Origin: Alphaproteobacteria bacterium
GTDB taxonomy: Bacteria > Pseudomonadota > Alphaproteobacteria > Paracaedibacterales > VGCI01
NCBI GenBank assembly: GCA_016869075.1
Contig: VGEY01000011.1
Span: 1-44,317, forward strand
Direction of reading: 5' to 3'
Length of the DNA: 44,317 nt
In this document: one piece after another, positions 16,725 to 26,059 of the stretch
Position numbering within the stretch: position 1 is the stretch's first letter
Layout: each line of letters starts with the position of its first letter
The notes under the pieces: model-generated
What the model saw: only the letters and a program-made list of their open reading frames with translations
Databases searched by the model: none
What the model was told of the DNA's origin: nothing
Position numbers and translations under genes: made by a program

Positions 16725-18284
16725 TTAAGAAGTTTTTGACTCTTTCTTGCGGCGCTCTACAGCGGCGGCTACCTTTTTGGATAAGCCTTTAACGGAAAAG
16801 AGCCATAAGACACAAATGATCGCAAATATTGCAAAGGCATAGGGTGCTGTAACAGTAACCTCGCTTGCGTTGCTGCTGATACCTAGTAGAACCAAAAGCA
16901 TTTGAAGATTACTTTGAACAAAAGCACCGCCCGCTTTACCAGCTCTACCACCAATCACATCAACGGCAGCTTTACCTTTTGTTTTCAGTTCATCATCCAA
17001 AGGTATATAAGCCATTTCTTTTGTTGAATCGAATAAAATATATTTTATACCTTTTGAGAAGATAACGATTCCTGCACCTAAGAAGGCTGCAGCAGTTACG
17101 GGATTCAATGCCATGGATTGTAGTATGAAATCAACATGCTCTCTGGCAAATATGAAGGCAAAAAATAGGGTGCCCCCAAGAGTGATAACAAGAGGCGTGA
17201 TGACAGCAGCTGTAAACCAACTGACACGACGTAAAATGTTAGATCCTACAATGAGGCCGAATAGGATGGTAAAGATACCTGTGTAGAAGGAAAAATCACC
17301 CATGAAGCCATTGTAGGCACCCTTGTCGCCTGCGAAATACAGATACAATTGGTTTTTCCATTGAGCTTCGATCAAATTGATGGTGATGCCGTAAGACATA
17401 ATTAAGAGAGCGATGAAACCCAACTCCGGTGAGCTAAAAATGAGCTTTATACTTTCTACCAAGGAAGGCTTTTCTTTTTTCTTCTTAGGGACACCAGCTT
17501 CTGCAGGATCAAAGTAGCGCTTGTCAGTTAGTACAGATGTATGCATCCAGCGATAAAGAGCCATCGCAACTAAACCGAATATAACAACAGAACCCATCAT
17601 TAAATACATGGACATGAGCCATGCTTCTTCCTTGGTAGCATAAAACTGTTGGATATCTTTTGAGCAATATTTCACAAGCTTGCCGGAAAGAATAAGGGCC
17701 ACGTTGGCAACCACCGCAAATAATCCATAAAAGCGTTTTGATTCAGTCATCCGAACCACATAGTTGGCAAATTGCCAAAACATCAATGCAATCATGGCAC
17801 TGCCCCAAATCTCGGACAGAACATAGAATAAAGTTAAAGACCAATAGCCGTATAAATCAATAAACCCAACCAAAGTAGGATAAGATGCTTTCATGGCTGC
17901 AATGGTTGCTGGGTCTGGATGTACGGCAGCAAGATTCGGATATATAACACAGCCAAAGAAGCCAAAAAATATCAAAAAGGGTATCACAACAGCGTAAAAA
18001 ACGTTTTCTCGCTTCATAAAATTGGTTAGTTTTGCATATAAAATGACAAACAAAATAGCAGCAGGTGTTACACAATACAATTTTATAAAAGGAATAAGAC
18101 CAGAGCCTTTAGCGGCATCTACGATAATTGTATCTTTTGTATCCCGCAAAAGAGTGTAATTGAATAAGATGCAGAACATAATAAAAGCAAGGGGTAAGAA
18201 CTTTTTTAGTTCTTCATTATGAATGGGCCAAAGGGCAGCGCGCCATCCGGTAAATTCTGGTTGATTAGCCTTTTTATCGCTCAT
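16725..18284 (-). CDS. tlc: ATP/ADP translocase (nucleotide transporter NTT/Tlc family)
   Basis: Inner-membrane antiporter with which intracellular bacteria exchange their ADP for host ATP, or import other nucleotides depending on paralogue. The 519 residues and about 12 hydrophobic segments match the family. Recognisable segments are the N-terminal WPIHNEELKKFLPLAFIMF, the conserved NYTLLRDTKDTIIV, and the later RIMPI-region equivalent around YSWxxE-like helices. A lysine-rich tail follows. The start ATG at 18284 has AAGGA upstream. This is the strongest sign in the window of life inside a eukaryotic cell. Which nucleotides it carries cannot be read from sequence alone. It is transcribed alone, ending at the terminator 16675-16705. 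Confidence 0.96.
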   Translation of the reverse strand: MSDKKANQPEFTGWRAALWPIHNEELKKFLPLAFIMFCILFNYTLLRDTKDTIIVDAAKGSGLIPFIKLYCVTPAAILFVILYAKLTNFMKRENVFYAVVIPFLIFFGFFGCVIYPNLAAVHPDPATIAAMKASYPTLVGFIDLYGYWSLTLFYVLSEIWGSAMIALMFWQFANYVVRMTESKRFYGLFAVVANVALILSGKLVKYCSKDIQQFYATKEEAWLMSMYLMMGSVVIFGLVAMALYRWMHTSVLTDKRYFDPAEAGVPKKKKEKPSLVESIKLIFSSPELGFIALLIMSYGITINLIEAQWKNQLYLYFAGDKGAYNGFMGDFSFYTGIFTILFGLIVGSNILRRVSWFTAAVITPLVITLGGTLFFAFIFAREHVDFILQSMALNPVTAAAFLGAGIVIFSKGIKYILFDSTKEMAYIPLDDELKTKGKAAVDVIGGRAGKAGGAFVQSNLQMLLVLLGISSNASEVTVTAPYAFAIFAIICVLWLFSVKGLSKKVAAAVERRKKESKTS

Positions 18285-18420
18285 TTTAACTTTAATCCTT
18301 CTTTGTTAATACCAGTGTCGTATTGTTGACCAAACCTGTTTCTTCTAAAAAGAAAAAACACATTAAAATAATATAAAAAATAATTATTATTTTTATTAGA
18401 AAAACACAACTTCCACCTGC

Positions 18421-18447
18421 TTAATAATCGCTCATGCGATTTATTAA
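18421..18447. other. AT-rich dyad between translocase and MotA/TolQ-like genes
   Basis: TTAATAATCGC (18421-18431) and GCGATTTATTAA (18436-18447) form a near-perfect hairpin with a TCAT loop and one bulged T. It lies about 90 bases beyond the stop of the MotA/TolQ-like gene and about 140 bases upstream of the translocase start (minus strand). It could terminate the former or regulate the latter. There is no U tract typical of an efficient terminator. Confidence 0.4.
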
Positions 18448-18534
18448 TTAAGTGTTACTTCTTTATCTCTCATCTACCACAAAACAGGTGTGTTGCACAA
18501 GCTTATTTTAGGTAAATCATGTATTTAAGAAAAA

Positions 18535-19680
18535 TTAGGCAGCTTCTTGGTCTGCCAAAGCAGAGATTGTTCTCGCAACAAGGCGTATTTCACTCCGCAG
18601 TTCTTGAACACCTCGGGCACGACCTTCAATAAGTTCTTCAAGCAATCTTAAGGCTGTAGCGTCTAAATTACGTAAATATTGTTTAATTCCCTCGTCAGCG
18701 CCTTGAAACGCAGGTGTTGCTGTAAGAGTTGTAAGATATTCTAATTGCTTTTGCAAATCCACATGTCCTTGTGCCATTTTCTTGAGCAAGACTTGTTGAG
18801 AAACTAATTGTTCAGTGAGAACTGATATTTTTTCACCCACATCATTCAAGGAGTGTAAAACGTTTGAACGATTATCTTCGTTGCGTTGCATGATGTTTTG
18901 CAGTTGCGCCATACATTCGGCTGTTTGTTCTAATAAACCGTGCAAGTAGGCTGTTCCACTGGGAGAAGATACCCCACTTCCGAGGTCGCTTGGGGATTTA
19001 ACTAAGGCTGTTAAATGATTTTCAAGGTAATGATAGAGTGCGCCGGAAGCCTTTGTGACTTGCAGATCAAGAAAACCTAGAATTAAGGAGCCTGCCAATC
19101 CAAACATGGAGGTACTAAAAGCAGTTCCCATCCCCATCAAGGGGGCTTGCAAACCTTGCTTTAAAACATGAAATGAGTCTTTAACATTATTTGAATCAAC
19201 CTCAAGGCCAGTTATAACGCCTGCAATGGCGCCGATTGTTTGTGATAACCCCCAGAAAGTACCAAGCAGGCCTAAAAATATTAAGAGACCAATCAGATAT
19301 TTTGTAATGTCTCGTGTTTCATCCAAGCGGGTTTCTATACTCGAAAGGACAGAACGTAAGGTGAGAACAGAAAAGGATGTGTGTTGTTGACTTTCGCCTA
19401 AAGCAATGGAAAGTGGCAATAAAATCTTAGGGGAAGGGGTGTCAGGAAATCGTTCTTCGCCTCGCTCATATCCTTCAAACCATTTTTGTTCCTGTCTTAG
19501 GCTGTATAGGCGATAAAAAGAAAGTGCTATACCAAAGGTGAGGACGGATAATATTGTTGTGTTGAGAGGAAAGTTATTTTTATAAGCTGCTAAAAGAGGG
19601 TAGTATAAGACCACAACAACTCCCCCCATAAGAGCCAAAAAGGTCACCATACGAATGAAATAACGATGAATATAATTCAC
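18535..19680 (-). CDS. MotA/TolQ/ExbB-type proton-channel-like membrane protein
   Basis: 381 residues. Two membrane segments near the N-terminus (about 12-30 and 40-58) and two in the middle (about 128-150 and 180-205) enclose the MotA/TolQ/ExbB core, visible in YLIGLLIFLGLLGTFWGLS and LMGMGTAFSTSMFGLAGSLILG. A long C-terminal part is rich in Gln, Glu and Leu and probably forms coiled coil. Proteins of this family couple proton flow to work by a MotB/ExbD/TolR partner, but no partner gene adjoins it here. The start is GTG at 19680 with AAGGGG upstream. Alphaproteobacteria often encode this long form together with an OmpA-like protein elsewhere. The exact role is unknown. Confidence 0.75.
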   Translation of the reverse strand: MNYIHRYFIRMVTFLALMGGVVVVLYYPLLAAYKNNFPLNTTILSVLTFGIALSFYRLYSLRQEQKWFEGYERGEERFPDTPSPKILLPLSIALGESQQHTSFSVLTLRSVLSSIETRLDETRDITKYLIGLLIFLGLLGTFWGLSQTIGAIAGVITGLEVDSNNVKDSFHVLKQGLQAPLMGMGTAFSTSMFGLAGSLILGFLDLQVTKASGALYHYLENHLTALVKSPSDLGSGVSSPSGTAYLHGLLEQTAECMAQLQNIMQRNEDNRSNVLHSLNDVGEKISVLTEQLVSQQVLLKKMAQGHVDLQKQLEYLTTLTATPAFQGADEGIKQYLRNLDATALRLLEELIEGRARGVQELRSEIRLVARTISALADQEAA

Positions 19681-20046
19681 AGGATATGCCCCTTTTAATT
19701 GTTATCAACCCTCTTAAAACAAAGCATGCCTTCTGTAAGAAATGCTGCGCGCGAGGTACGAATTAGGATTCCACCAGAGTAAAATCTATTTAAGTTTTTA
19801 TACCTTTTGTCCGCATCGTAAGTGGGAAGGTCATAATTATTCTTTTCGTAAGGAGAATATACGCTTTATCGCTTAAAGAAAAGCTCAAAATCACTTTTAT
19901 CTTTTAAATTTCTTTCACAAAGGACGGACTTATTCAAGGGATTTATATTTTTTCAAAAATAAAATTATGTTAAACTTTTATATACACTTTTTGGCGTAAT
20001 AATAAGGGCAAAGACCCTAATTTTCTTATCTAAAGGGAATATAAGC
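19681..20046. other. Gene-free stretch with a partial copy of the exporter leader
   Basis: Divergent intergenic region between the MotA/TolQ-like gene (minus) and the exporter operon (plus). It contains no credible gene. Bases 19845-19905 resemble 20025-20078, the exporter leader and first codons: both have GAATATA, then GCTTAAAGAAAA followed by CTCAAAA, and then similar AT-rich sequence. The upstream copy is out of frame and decayed. A small AGGGCAAAGACCCT dyad lies near 20005. Confidence 0.6.
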
Positions 20047-21036
20047 TTGGCGCTTAAAGAAAAACTCAAAAGAACCTTAAAATTTATTGCCTTCCTCTTA
20101 TTAATCACGGGAGTGGGGGTAGCTTTCTTTATGTGGCACGAGCCGCTTCCCTCTTCGTCTGCCTTCTTAGGTTATGTGGAAGGAGAATATGTTCGCGTGG
20201 CTCCCTCTATGGGGGGTGTTTTGTTGGATCTTCCCATTCACCGCGGAATGAATGTTAGTGCTGGGTCTCCACTGTTTGTTCTTGAACAAGAAAATGAAAT
20301 TGCTGCGCGTGATGAAGCCCAGCGTCGATACGAGCGTACAAAGTTTAATTTGAAAAACCTTATGGTAGGTAAGCGGCCAGAAGAAATTGATGTTATTAAA
20401 GAAATGCTTGCCCAAGCTGAAGCAGATCAGCAATTTAATATTCTCTCCTTGGAACGTCAGGAAAAACTTGTTACAACGAATTCCGCTTCTTTAGAATCCC
20501 TTGACCGCGCAAGAACCGCCTACAATCGAGGTAAAGCACGCATTGCTGAGTTAAAATCTCAGTTAGAAGTGGCTCAGCTTCCAGCACGAGAGATGGAAAT
20601 TAAAGCAGCTGAAATGGAGGCAATGGCAGCTAAAGATGCCTTACGCCAAGCTCAATGGCGGCTTGACCAGAAGTCTGTAAAGTCTGAGGTAGGGGGCATG
20701 GTATGTGACACTCTGTATGTTGTGGGGGAATGGGTACAAGCAGGCTCTCCTGTAGCTGTCCTTCTCCCTCCAGAAAACATCAAGGTCCGCTTTTTTGTTC
20801 CTCAACCTTGGTTGAATTCCCTTAAGTTGGGGCAAAGAGTCATAATAAAAAGGGAAGGACATATCAGAGATGTGAGCGCTCTCATCACCTATATTTCTCC
20901 TGCAGCGGAATATACTCCTCCAATGATATATAGTCGTGAATGGCGCACAAAGCTTATGTATATGGTGGAAGCCAGGCCCGCTGAATATTCTGACACTTTG
21001 CATCCTGGCCAACCTGTTGATATTTCGGTTGGTTAA
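20047..21036 (+). CDS. HlyD-family membrane fusion protein of an ABC exporter
   Basis: Periplasmic adaptor linking the inner-membrane ABC transporter to an outer-membrane channel. One N-terminal membrane helix (about residues 12-30) is followed by a lipoyl-like half-motif (YVRVAPSMGGVLLDLPIHRG), a long helical hairpin (about 75-205, rich in Ala, Glu, Arg and Gln), the second lipoyl half (VKSEVGGMVCDTLYVVGEWV) and a beta domain. This is the YhiI/YbhG type of adaptor. The start is TTG at 20047 with AAAGGGA 9 bases upstream. The ATPase gene starts 2 bases after its stop, so the three exporter genes form one operon. The substrate is unknown. Confidence 0.88.
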   Translation: MALKEKLKRTLKFIAFLLLITGVGVAFFMWHEPLPSSSAFLGYVEGEYVRVAPSMGGVLLDLPIHRGMNVSAGSPLFVLEQENEIAARDEAQRRYERTKFNLKNLMVGKRPEEIDVIKEMLAQAEADQQFNILSLERQEKLVTTNSASLESLDRARTAYNRGKARIAELKSQLEVAQLPAREMEIKAAEMEAMAAKDALRQAQWRLDQKSVKSEVGGMVCDTLYVVGEWVQAGSPVAVLLPPENIKVRFFVPQPWLNSLKLGQRVIIKREGHIRDVSALITYISPAAEYTPPMIYSREWRTKLMYMVEARPAEYSDTLHPGQPVDISVG

Positions 21037-21038
21037 AA

Positions 21039-21962
21039 ATGACCAGCGTATTTGCCATAGATGTTGAGAACTTAACAAAAATATATGCGCATAAAACAGT
21101 GGTCCGAAATTTTTCTATCCAGGTAGAATATGGGAAAATTTATGGCTTTTTAGGGCCTAATGGGAGTGGAAAGACAACTACAATACGTATGCTCTGTGGT
21201 CTGTTGAAGCCTGATGTTGGAAGTGGAACATGCCTTGGTTTCGATATTCTTAAGGAATCATACAATATTAAATCTAATTCAGGATATATGACTCAACGCT
21301 TTAGCTTGTATGGAGATTTGAGTATTTGGGAAAACTTAGATTTTGCGGCGCGCCTCTATGATGTGAAAAGACGCTCTAAAGTCGTCAAAGAAACTATTGA
21401 ACGCCTAGGATTAGGGGAGCGCCAGAATCAATTAGTAGAACAGCTGTCAGGGGGCTGGAAGCAAAGACTAGCATTGGCGGCCTGTATTTTGCATAAACCA
21501 AAGCTTCTATTATTGGATGAGCCAACAGCTGGTGTAGATCCAAAAGCACGCCGAGAATTCTGGGATGAAATTCATCAGTTAGCTAATGAGGGTGTAACGG
21601 TTTTACTTAGTACGCATTATACAGATGAAGCGGAAAGGTGCCACAAAATTGCTTACATAGTTTATGGAGATCTCTTAGTTACTGGAACAGTTCAAGAAGT
21701 TCTGAATGCTTCTGGTCTGACAACATGGTTGGCAACAGGAGATAAGTGGAGTGAGCTGGCTAAAAAGCTTTCAGGGCAACCTGGTGTTGAGCAAATTACG
21801 CCCTTTGGCAACACACTTCATATCAGCGGAAGAAATGCAGATATTTTGGAGATAACCCTTATGCCCTATCAGAAAGACAAGAGTTTTACATGGGTAAAAG
21901 GTAAGCCGAATCTCGAAGATGTGTTTGTTCAAGTTATGGAGACTACACGTGGCAGTATCTAG
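21039..21962 (+). CDS. ABC transporter ATP-binding protein (YbhF/drug-exporter type)
   Basis: Cytoplasmic ATPase of the exporter. It has Walker A GPNGSGKTT (about residues 39-47), signature LSGGWKQRLALA (about 136), Walker B LLLLDEPTAGVDP (about 157) and the switch His in LLSTHYTDEAERC (about 195). A C-terminal extension typical of DrrA/CcmA-like exporter ATPases follows. It carries one nucleotide-binding domain (307 residues), so it would work as a dimer; E. coli YbhF has two fused domains. It is sandwiched between the HlyD-type adaptor (2-base gap) and the permease (overlap). Confidence 0.93.
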   Translation: MTSVFAIDVENLTKIYAHKTVVRNFSIQVEYGKIYGFLGPNGSGKTTTIRMLCGLLKPDVGSGTCLGFDILKESYNIKSNSGYMTQRFSLYGDLSIWENLDFAARLYDVKRRSKVVKETIERLGLGERQNQLVEQLSGGWKQRLALAACILHKPKLLLLDEPTAGVDPKARREFWDEIHQLANEGVTVLLSTHYTDEAERCHKIAYIVYGDLLVTGTVQEVLNASGLTTWLATGDKWSELAKKLSGQPGVEQITPFGNTLHISGRNADILEITLMPYQKDKSFTWVKGKPNLEDVFVQVMETTRGSI

Positions 21963-23094
21963 GCTTTCCTTTTCCTCTCTGCGCACTTGGGCGATTTTAC
22001 GCAAAGAATTTATTCAAATGTGGAGAGATCGAGGCACCTTTGCCATGATGGTTTTTCTCCCAATTATGCAACTCGTATTATTTGGTTTTGCTATTAATTC
22101 AGACCCAAAAAATTTACCGGCAGGGGTTTTAAGGGCAGATGATAGTCCTTTTAGCCGAACTATTCTTAAGTCTTTGGAGAATGCTGAGTATTTTAAATTT
22201 ACGCATATCCTTTCCAGCGAAAAGGAGGCACAGCATCTTCTTGATATAGGTGAGATTCAATTTGTAATTAATGTACCTGAAAATTTTGGACGAAAACTCC
22301 AACGTGGCGAACGGCCAGCAATTTTAATACAGGCTGATGCAACGGATCCTTCTGCAATGTCTAATGCCTTAGCAGCCACAGCAGCACTTAATCCGAAGGT
22401 TATAGATCGAGATTTGATAGGCCCCTTACAGCCTCTTCAAGGGAAACTCGCCCCCTTTGAAATGCGGGTACATAAGCTTTATAACCCTGAAGCAATCACA
22501 CAGTATAACATTGTGCCGGGTCTTATTGGAACAATTTTAACACTCACTATGGTTGTGCTTACTTCTGTGGCCGTTACGCGTGAGAAAGAACGGGGTACAA
22601 TGGAAAATCTTTTAGCGACCCCCGTACGACCTATTGAAGTTATGTTGGGTAAGATTTTACCCTTTATAATTGTTGGGTATCTCCAAGTTCTCGTTGTTCT
22701 TGCAGCTGCGAAGTTCATATTCTTTGTTCCTATTGAAGGGAGCCTGACTTTACTCTCCCTTGCTATGATTTTTTTTATCACTGCTAATTTAGCCATTGGG
22801 TTTACTTTTTCCACCGTTGCTTCAAATCAACTTCAAGCCATGCAAATGACCACCTTTTTCTTTCTTCCTTCTATTTTGTTATCCGGCTTTATGTATCCAT
22901 TTAGGGGTATGCCCAATTGGGCACAATCTATAGGCGAATTCTTACCTCTGACCCACTTTTTGCGGATTGTGCGTGGCATATTATTGAAAGGGAATGGGTT
23001 AACAGAGATTTGGCCGTCTCTTTGGCCTATTATAATCTTTATGTTTGGTGCAATGGGACTTGCCATGCTCCGGTATAGAGAGACCCTAGATTAA
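21949..23094 (+). CDS. ABC-2 type exporter permease (YhhJ/YbhR-like)
   Basis: Inner-membrane permease of the HlyD/ABC exporter. An amphipathic elbow and the first membrane helix (KEFIQMWRDRGTFAMMVFLPIMQLVLFGF) are followed by a large periplasmic domain. Five further helices lie in the C-terminal half, with the ABC-2 signature VTREKERGTMENLLATPVRP. I prefer GTG at 21949, with GGAG 7 bases upstream inside the ATPase gene, over an in-frame ATG at 21919 that adds ten residues and lacks a ribosome-binding site. The overlap with the ATPase gene implies translational coupling. Only one permease gene is present, so it probably forms a homodimer. Confidence 0.88.
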   Translation: MAVSRLSFSSLRTWAILRKEFIQMWRDRGTFAMMVFLPIMQLVLFGFAINSDPKNLPAGVLRADDSPFSRTILKSLENAEYFKFTHILSSEKEAQHLLDIGEIQFVINVPENFGRKLQRGERPAILIQADATDPSAMSNALAATAALNPKVIDRDLIGPLQPLQGKLAPFEMRVHKLYNPEAITQYNIVPGLIGTILTLTMVVLTSVAVTREKERGTMENLLATPVRPIEVMLGKILPFIIVGYLQVLVVLAAAKFIFFVPIEGSLTLLSLAMIFFITANLAIGFTFSTVASNQLQAMQMTTFFFLPSILLSGFMYPFRGMPNWAQSIGEFLPLTHFLRIVRGILLKGNGLTEIWPSLWPIIIFMFGAMGLAMLRYRETLD

Positions 23095-23182
23095 GGTATT
23101 TAACCAATAAATAATTAACGAAAAATAAAACATTTTGAGCCTATCATTTCTTAAGAACATCTGTTTGTGAAGGAAAGAAAAG

Positions 23183-25336
23183 ATGGGGGAGTATAAGTTT
23201 TCTTGGAGATGTAGAAAGCTCTATGTAGACATATTAGCCAGCTTTTTCTTTATTACCTTTGGTACAACTCTTGCAACCACATGGTATACATACCAATCAA
23301 ATTCAGAATCTTTAATTCGCTTATCTGAAGATCTTTTGACACATGTGAGTAAGTTTTCCGTTGATAAGGTCATATCTTATCTAAATCAAGCACAGCTTAT
23401 CACGCACCTGGGCGCAGACATTGCAAAAGATAAATCTCCTGTAAGCAATAAAAATTTACCACTTATTGCCTTTATGGAAGGAATCTTACGCTCATATCCC
23501 TATCTTTCTTCCATTTACATTGGAACGGAAGATGGGAAATTCTTACAATTAAAAAGTCTTGATTCCACATCCGCGTATCGCACAGATCCTTCTCGAAAAC
23601 TTCCGGGTGGGAGCGTCTCTTCTATTCGTTACATAACGCGAGAGGGTGGTACCGCTACAGAGATATGGCAATATCAAGATGCCGAGGGTAAAATTCTTGA
23701 CCATGAATCCGTACCAAAAGTGATGTATAATCACTTAATTCGGGATTGGTATGTGAGTGTTTCTCAAAGCCGTAGCTCTCAATGGAGTGATGTTTACGTT
23801 TTTAGCTCCACGAAAAAGCCTGGTATTACGACAGGCTATCCTCTTATTGATGATCAAGGCGTTTTCTTTGGTGTCATAGCAGTTGATATCGAAATGGGCT
23901 CCATCTCTGAGTTCCTTAAGGAGTCTCGGGTATCAAAAGAATATTCAGCCTTCATTTTAACTGAAAAAGAAGAAGTTATTGCCAGCACAGATGAAAATCA
24001 AATGGTAAAGGTAGAAGGTGACAAAGTTCGCGCTGCAAATTTGAATGAATTAAGTGATAAGCGCGTTGTATTGGGATATCAAAAATTTAGAAATGAGGGA
24101 AAAACTAATTTCACCTTCCAAAAAGACAATATCGATTATATCTCAAGCTTTTCTTTCTTCCCAAAAACTTTCGAAAAGAAATGGTCAATCGGCATTATCG
24201 TTCCTCTTAATACCTTTATTGGAAGTATAAAAGATACTCAAAGGAATATTCTCCTCATAACCTTTTTGATCTTTGTTATTTCGGTAGCACTTATTGGATT
24301 TATTGCTCGGCGTATTGCGCGGCCAATAATTTCTTTATCAGAGGAAGCCACGCGCATTAAAAATTTTGAACTGGACAATAATCAAGAAGTTGAAACAGAT
24401 ATCTATGAATTACAACTACTCAACAATTCCATTTCTTCTATGAGAATGAGCATGCGGGCTTTCTCAAAGTTTATTCCAAAAGTATTGGTTGCTAAGCTGT
24501 TAAGAACCAATCAGACGGTAAAAATTGGTGGTAAACTACGTAGGGTTACTCTTCTCTTTTCAGACGTAGTTAACTTTACCTCAGTATCTGAAACCTACCC
24601 ACCAGAAAAATTGGTCGTTCACTTGTCAGAATATTTTGAAGAAGTAACCCAAATTATCATGAAGGCGAATGGTACAATTGACAAATATATTGGAGATGCC
24701 GTTATGGCCTTCTGGGGGGCCCCCATTGTTGATAAGGACCAGGCGTTAAATGCTTGTCGGGCTGCTCTTTCTCTCCAACATCGTTTATCCCATCTTAATA
24801 GGCGTTGGGCCATAGAAGGCAAACCTGTACTAGAAACACGTATTGGAATACATACTGGCAACGTCATTGTTGGTAATATGGGGTCTTCTGATAGAATGAA
24901 TTATACTGCTCTCGGTGATACAGTTAACTTGGCAGCTCGTTTAGAAGGAGCCAATAAAATGTATCATACACATGTGATTATTAGTGAAGAAGTCTATCTA
25001 GAAATTCAAGAACACTGCTTGGTACGCCCCATTGATCTGGTTGCAGTGAAAGGAAAAACCAAAGCAGTTAGAATTTATGAATTGGTAGGGCTTTTCCATG
25101 ATGATCCGTCGCTCTTGCCAACTGAATTACAAGTGAACTATTGTAAACTCTTCACAAAGGCATTCCAGCTATATATAGAGCGACGTTGGGATGTAGCTAT
25201 TAATCTTCTTGAGGATATTAAAGATCGATATGGAGATGACTATATGAGTTCTCTTTATCTTGAGAGATGTAATAACTTTAAAGAAAATCCTCCCCCTGAA
25301 GATTGGGACGGTGTAATTCATTTAACTGAAAAATAG
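23183..25336 (+). CDS. Membrane-bound sensory class III adenylate cyclase
   Basis: 717 residues. Membrane helix 1 (about 15-36), a large extracytoplasmic Cache-type sensor (about 40-345), helix 2 (about 353-372), a HAMP-like linker (RRIARPIISLSEEATRIK) and the cyclase domain (about 450-630) come in order. The two metal-binding aspartates are in LLFSDVVNFTS and IGDAVMAFWG, the purine-selecting Lys is in IDKYIGD, and the transition-state Asn and Arg are in DTVNLAARLEG, so an active ATP-using enzyme is expected. A helical, perhaps TPR-like tail closes the protein. It follows the exporter operon by 88 bases. No cyclic-AMP receptor gene is visible in the window. The ligand is unknown. Confidence 0.9.
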   Translation: MGEYKFSWRCRKLYVDILASFFFITFGTTLATTWYTYQSNSESLIRLSEDLLTHVSKFSVDKVISYLNQAQLITHLGADIAKDKSPVSNKNLPLIAFMEGILRSYPYLSSIYIGTEDGKFLQLKSLDSTSAYRTDPSRKLPGGSVSSIRYITREGGTATEIWQYQDAEGKILDHESVPKVMYNHLIRDWYVSVSQSRSSQWSDVYVFSSTKKPGITTGYPLIDDQGVFFGVIAVDIEMGSISEFLKESRVSKEYSAFILTEKEEVIASTDENQMVKVEGDKVRAANLNELSDKRVVLGYQKFRNEGKTNFTFQKDNIDYISSFSFFPKTFEKKWSIGIIVPLNTFIGSIKDTQRNILLITFLIFVISVALIGFIARRIARPIISLSEEATRIKNFELDNNQEVETDIYELQLLNNSISSMRMSMRAFSKFIPKVLVAKLLRTNQTVKIGGKLRRVTLLFSDVVNFTSVSETYPPEKLVVHLSEYFEEVTQIIMKANGTIDKYIGDAVMAFWGAPIVDKDQALNACRAALSLQHRLSHLNRRWAIEGKPVLETRIGIHTGNVIVGNMGSSDRMNYTALGDTVNLAARLEGANKMYHTHVIISEEVYLEIQEHCLVRPIDLVAVKGKTKAVRIYELVGLFHDDPSLLPTELQVNYCKLFTKAFQLYIERRWDVAINLLEDIKDRYGDDYMSSLYLERCNNFKENPPPEDWDGVIHLTEK

Positions 25337-26059
25337 TTACCTATTTAAGGGTGGCTTAGAAGCAATTGCGTAACATACCTCAAGTAAGCCATCAGATAAT
25401 CTCGATGATTTTGGGTAATAGGTGCATTTTTCAACCACGAACCCAGCATTGATGAGCCCTTTCTGAAGAGAATCTGAATCAATCATTTGTATATTATTGG
25501 GAAGCCGGGATCTTTCTTCAGGTAAGATGTCCCATAAGTTCTCTATTGTTCCCGGCCAAGGAGAACCCTTTAGTTTTTGTTCTTCATAAAGGGGCCTAAG
25601 AGGCACCCACTTCTTTTTAAAGGGACTTGGTGAAACAATGTAGACATACCCCCCACTTTTAAGGGATGCGTAAATTTTAGAAAGAGCTGAGGATATTTCC
25701 TTATGCGTTAGAAAAATTAAAACACGGGATAATAAAATTCCATCAAAAGTTTCTAAGGGTAAAGTTATTTCATTCGGAAAATGTCCGCATTGTCTTTCAA
25801 GTCTTGCTTTATGGGGTAGAGGACAATCTTTTTCTAACTTTTCTAAATGACGCTGATCAAGATCTATAGCTAATACTTTCCCTTTTTTCTTAAGAGCCTC
25901 AAGAGAAGCATGACCGTAGGCTGCTCCAATATCTGCAAAGTATCCATTTGTTCTCGCAACGTGTTTTAAAAAGGCTGCTAAAGCTGGATTCGAGTTAAAA
26001 AACATATTACCGAAACTATTGAGTGTTGGAATATTTCTCTCACGGCTTGCTTTTTTCAT
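25337..26059 (-). CDS. Class I SAM-dependent methyltransferase
   Basis: 240 residues with the Rossmann-fold SAM-binding motif I YFADIGAAYGHAS (about residues 37-49), the acidic end of strand 2 in LAIDLDQRHLEKL, and motif IV-like FDGILLSRVLIFL followed by YIVSPSPFKKKWVP. This is typical of small-molecule or lipid methyltransferases of the Methyltransf_11/25 type, but nothing fixes the substrate. It ends exactly next to the convergent cyclase gene. GGAGAG lies about 12 bases before the ATG. No partner genes suggest a pathway. Confidence 0.75.
   Translation of the reverse strand: MKKASRERNIPTLNSFGNMFFNSNPALAAFLKHVARTNGYFADIGAAYGHASLEALKKKGKVLAIDLDQRHLEKLEKDCPLPHKARLERQCGHFPNEITLPLETFDGILLSRVLIFLTHKEISSALSKIYASLKSGGYVYIVSPSPFKKKWVPLRPLYEEQKLKGSPWPGTIENLWDILPEERSRLPNNIQMIDSDSLQKGLINAGFVVEKCTYYPKSSRLSDGLLEVCYAIASKPPLNR

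Noticed and set aside
20641..21078. Minus-strand frame of 145 codons across the HlyD/ATPase junction
   Set aside because: Antisense to two well-supported genes, no family features.
22479..22814. Minus-strand frame of 111 codons inside the ABC permease gene
   Set aside because: Shadow of the permease; basic, low-complexity translation with no ribosome-binding site.
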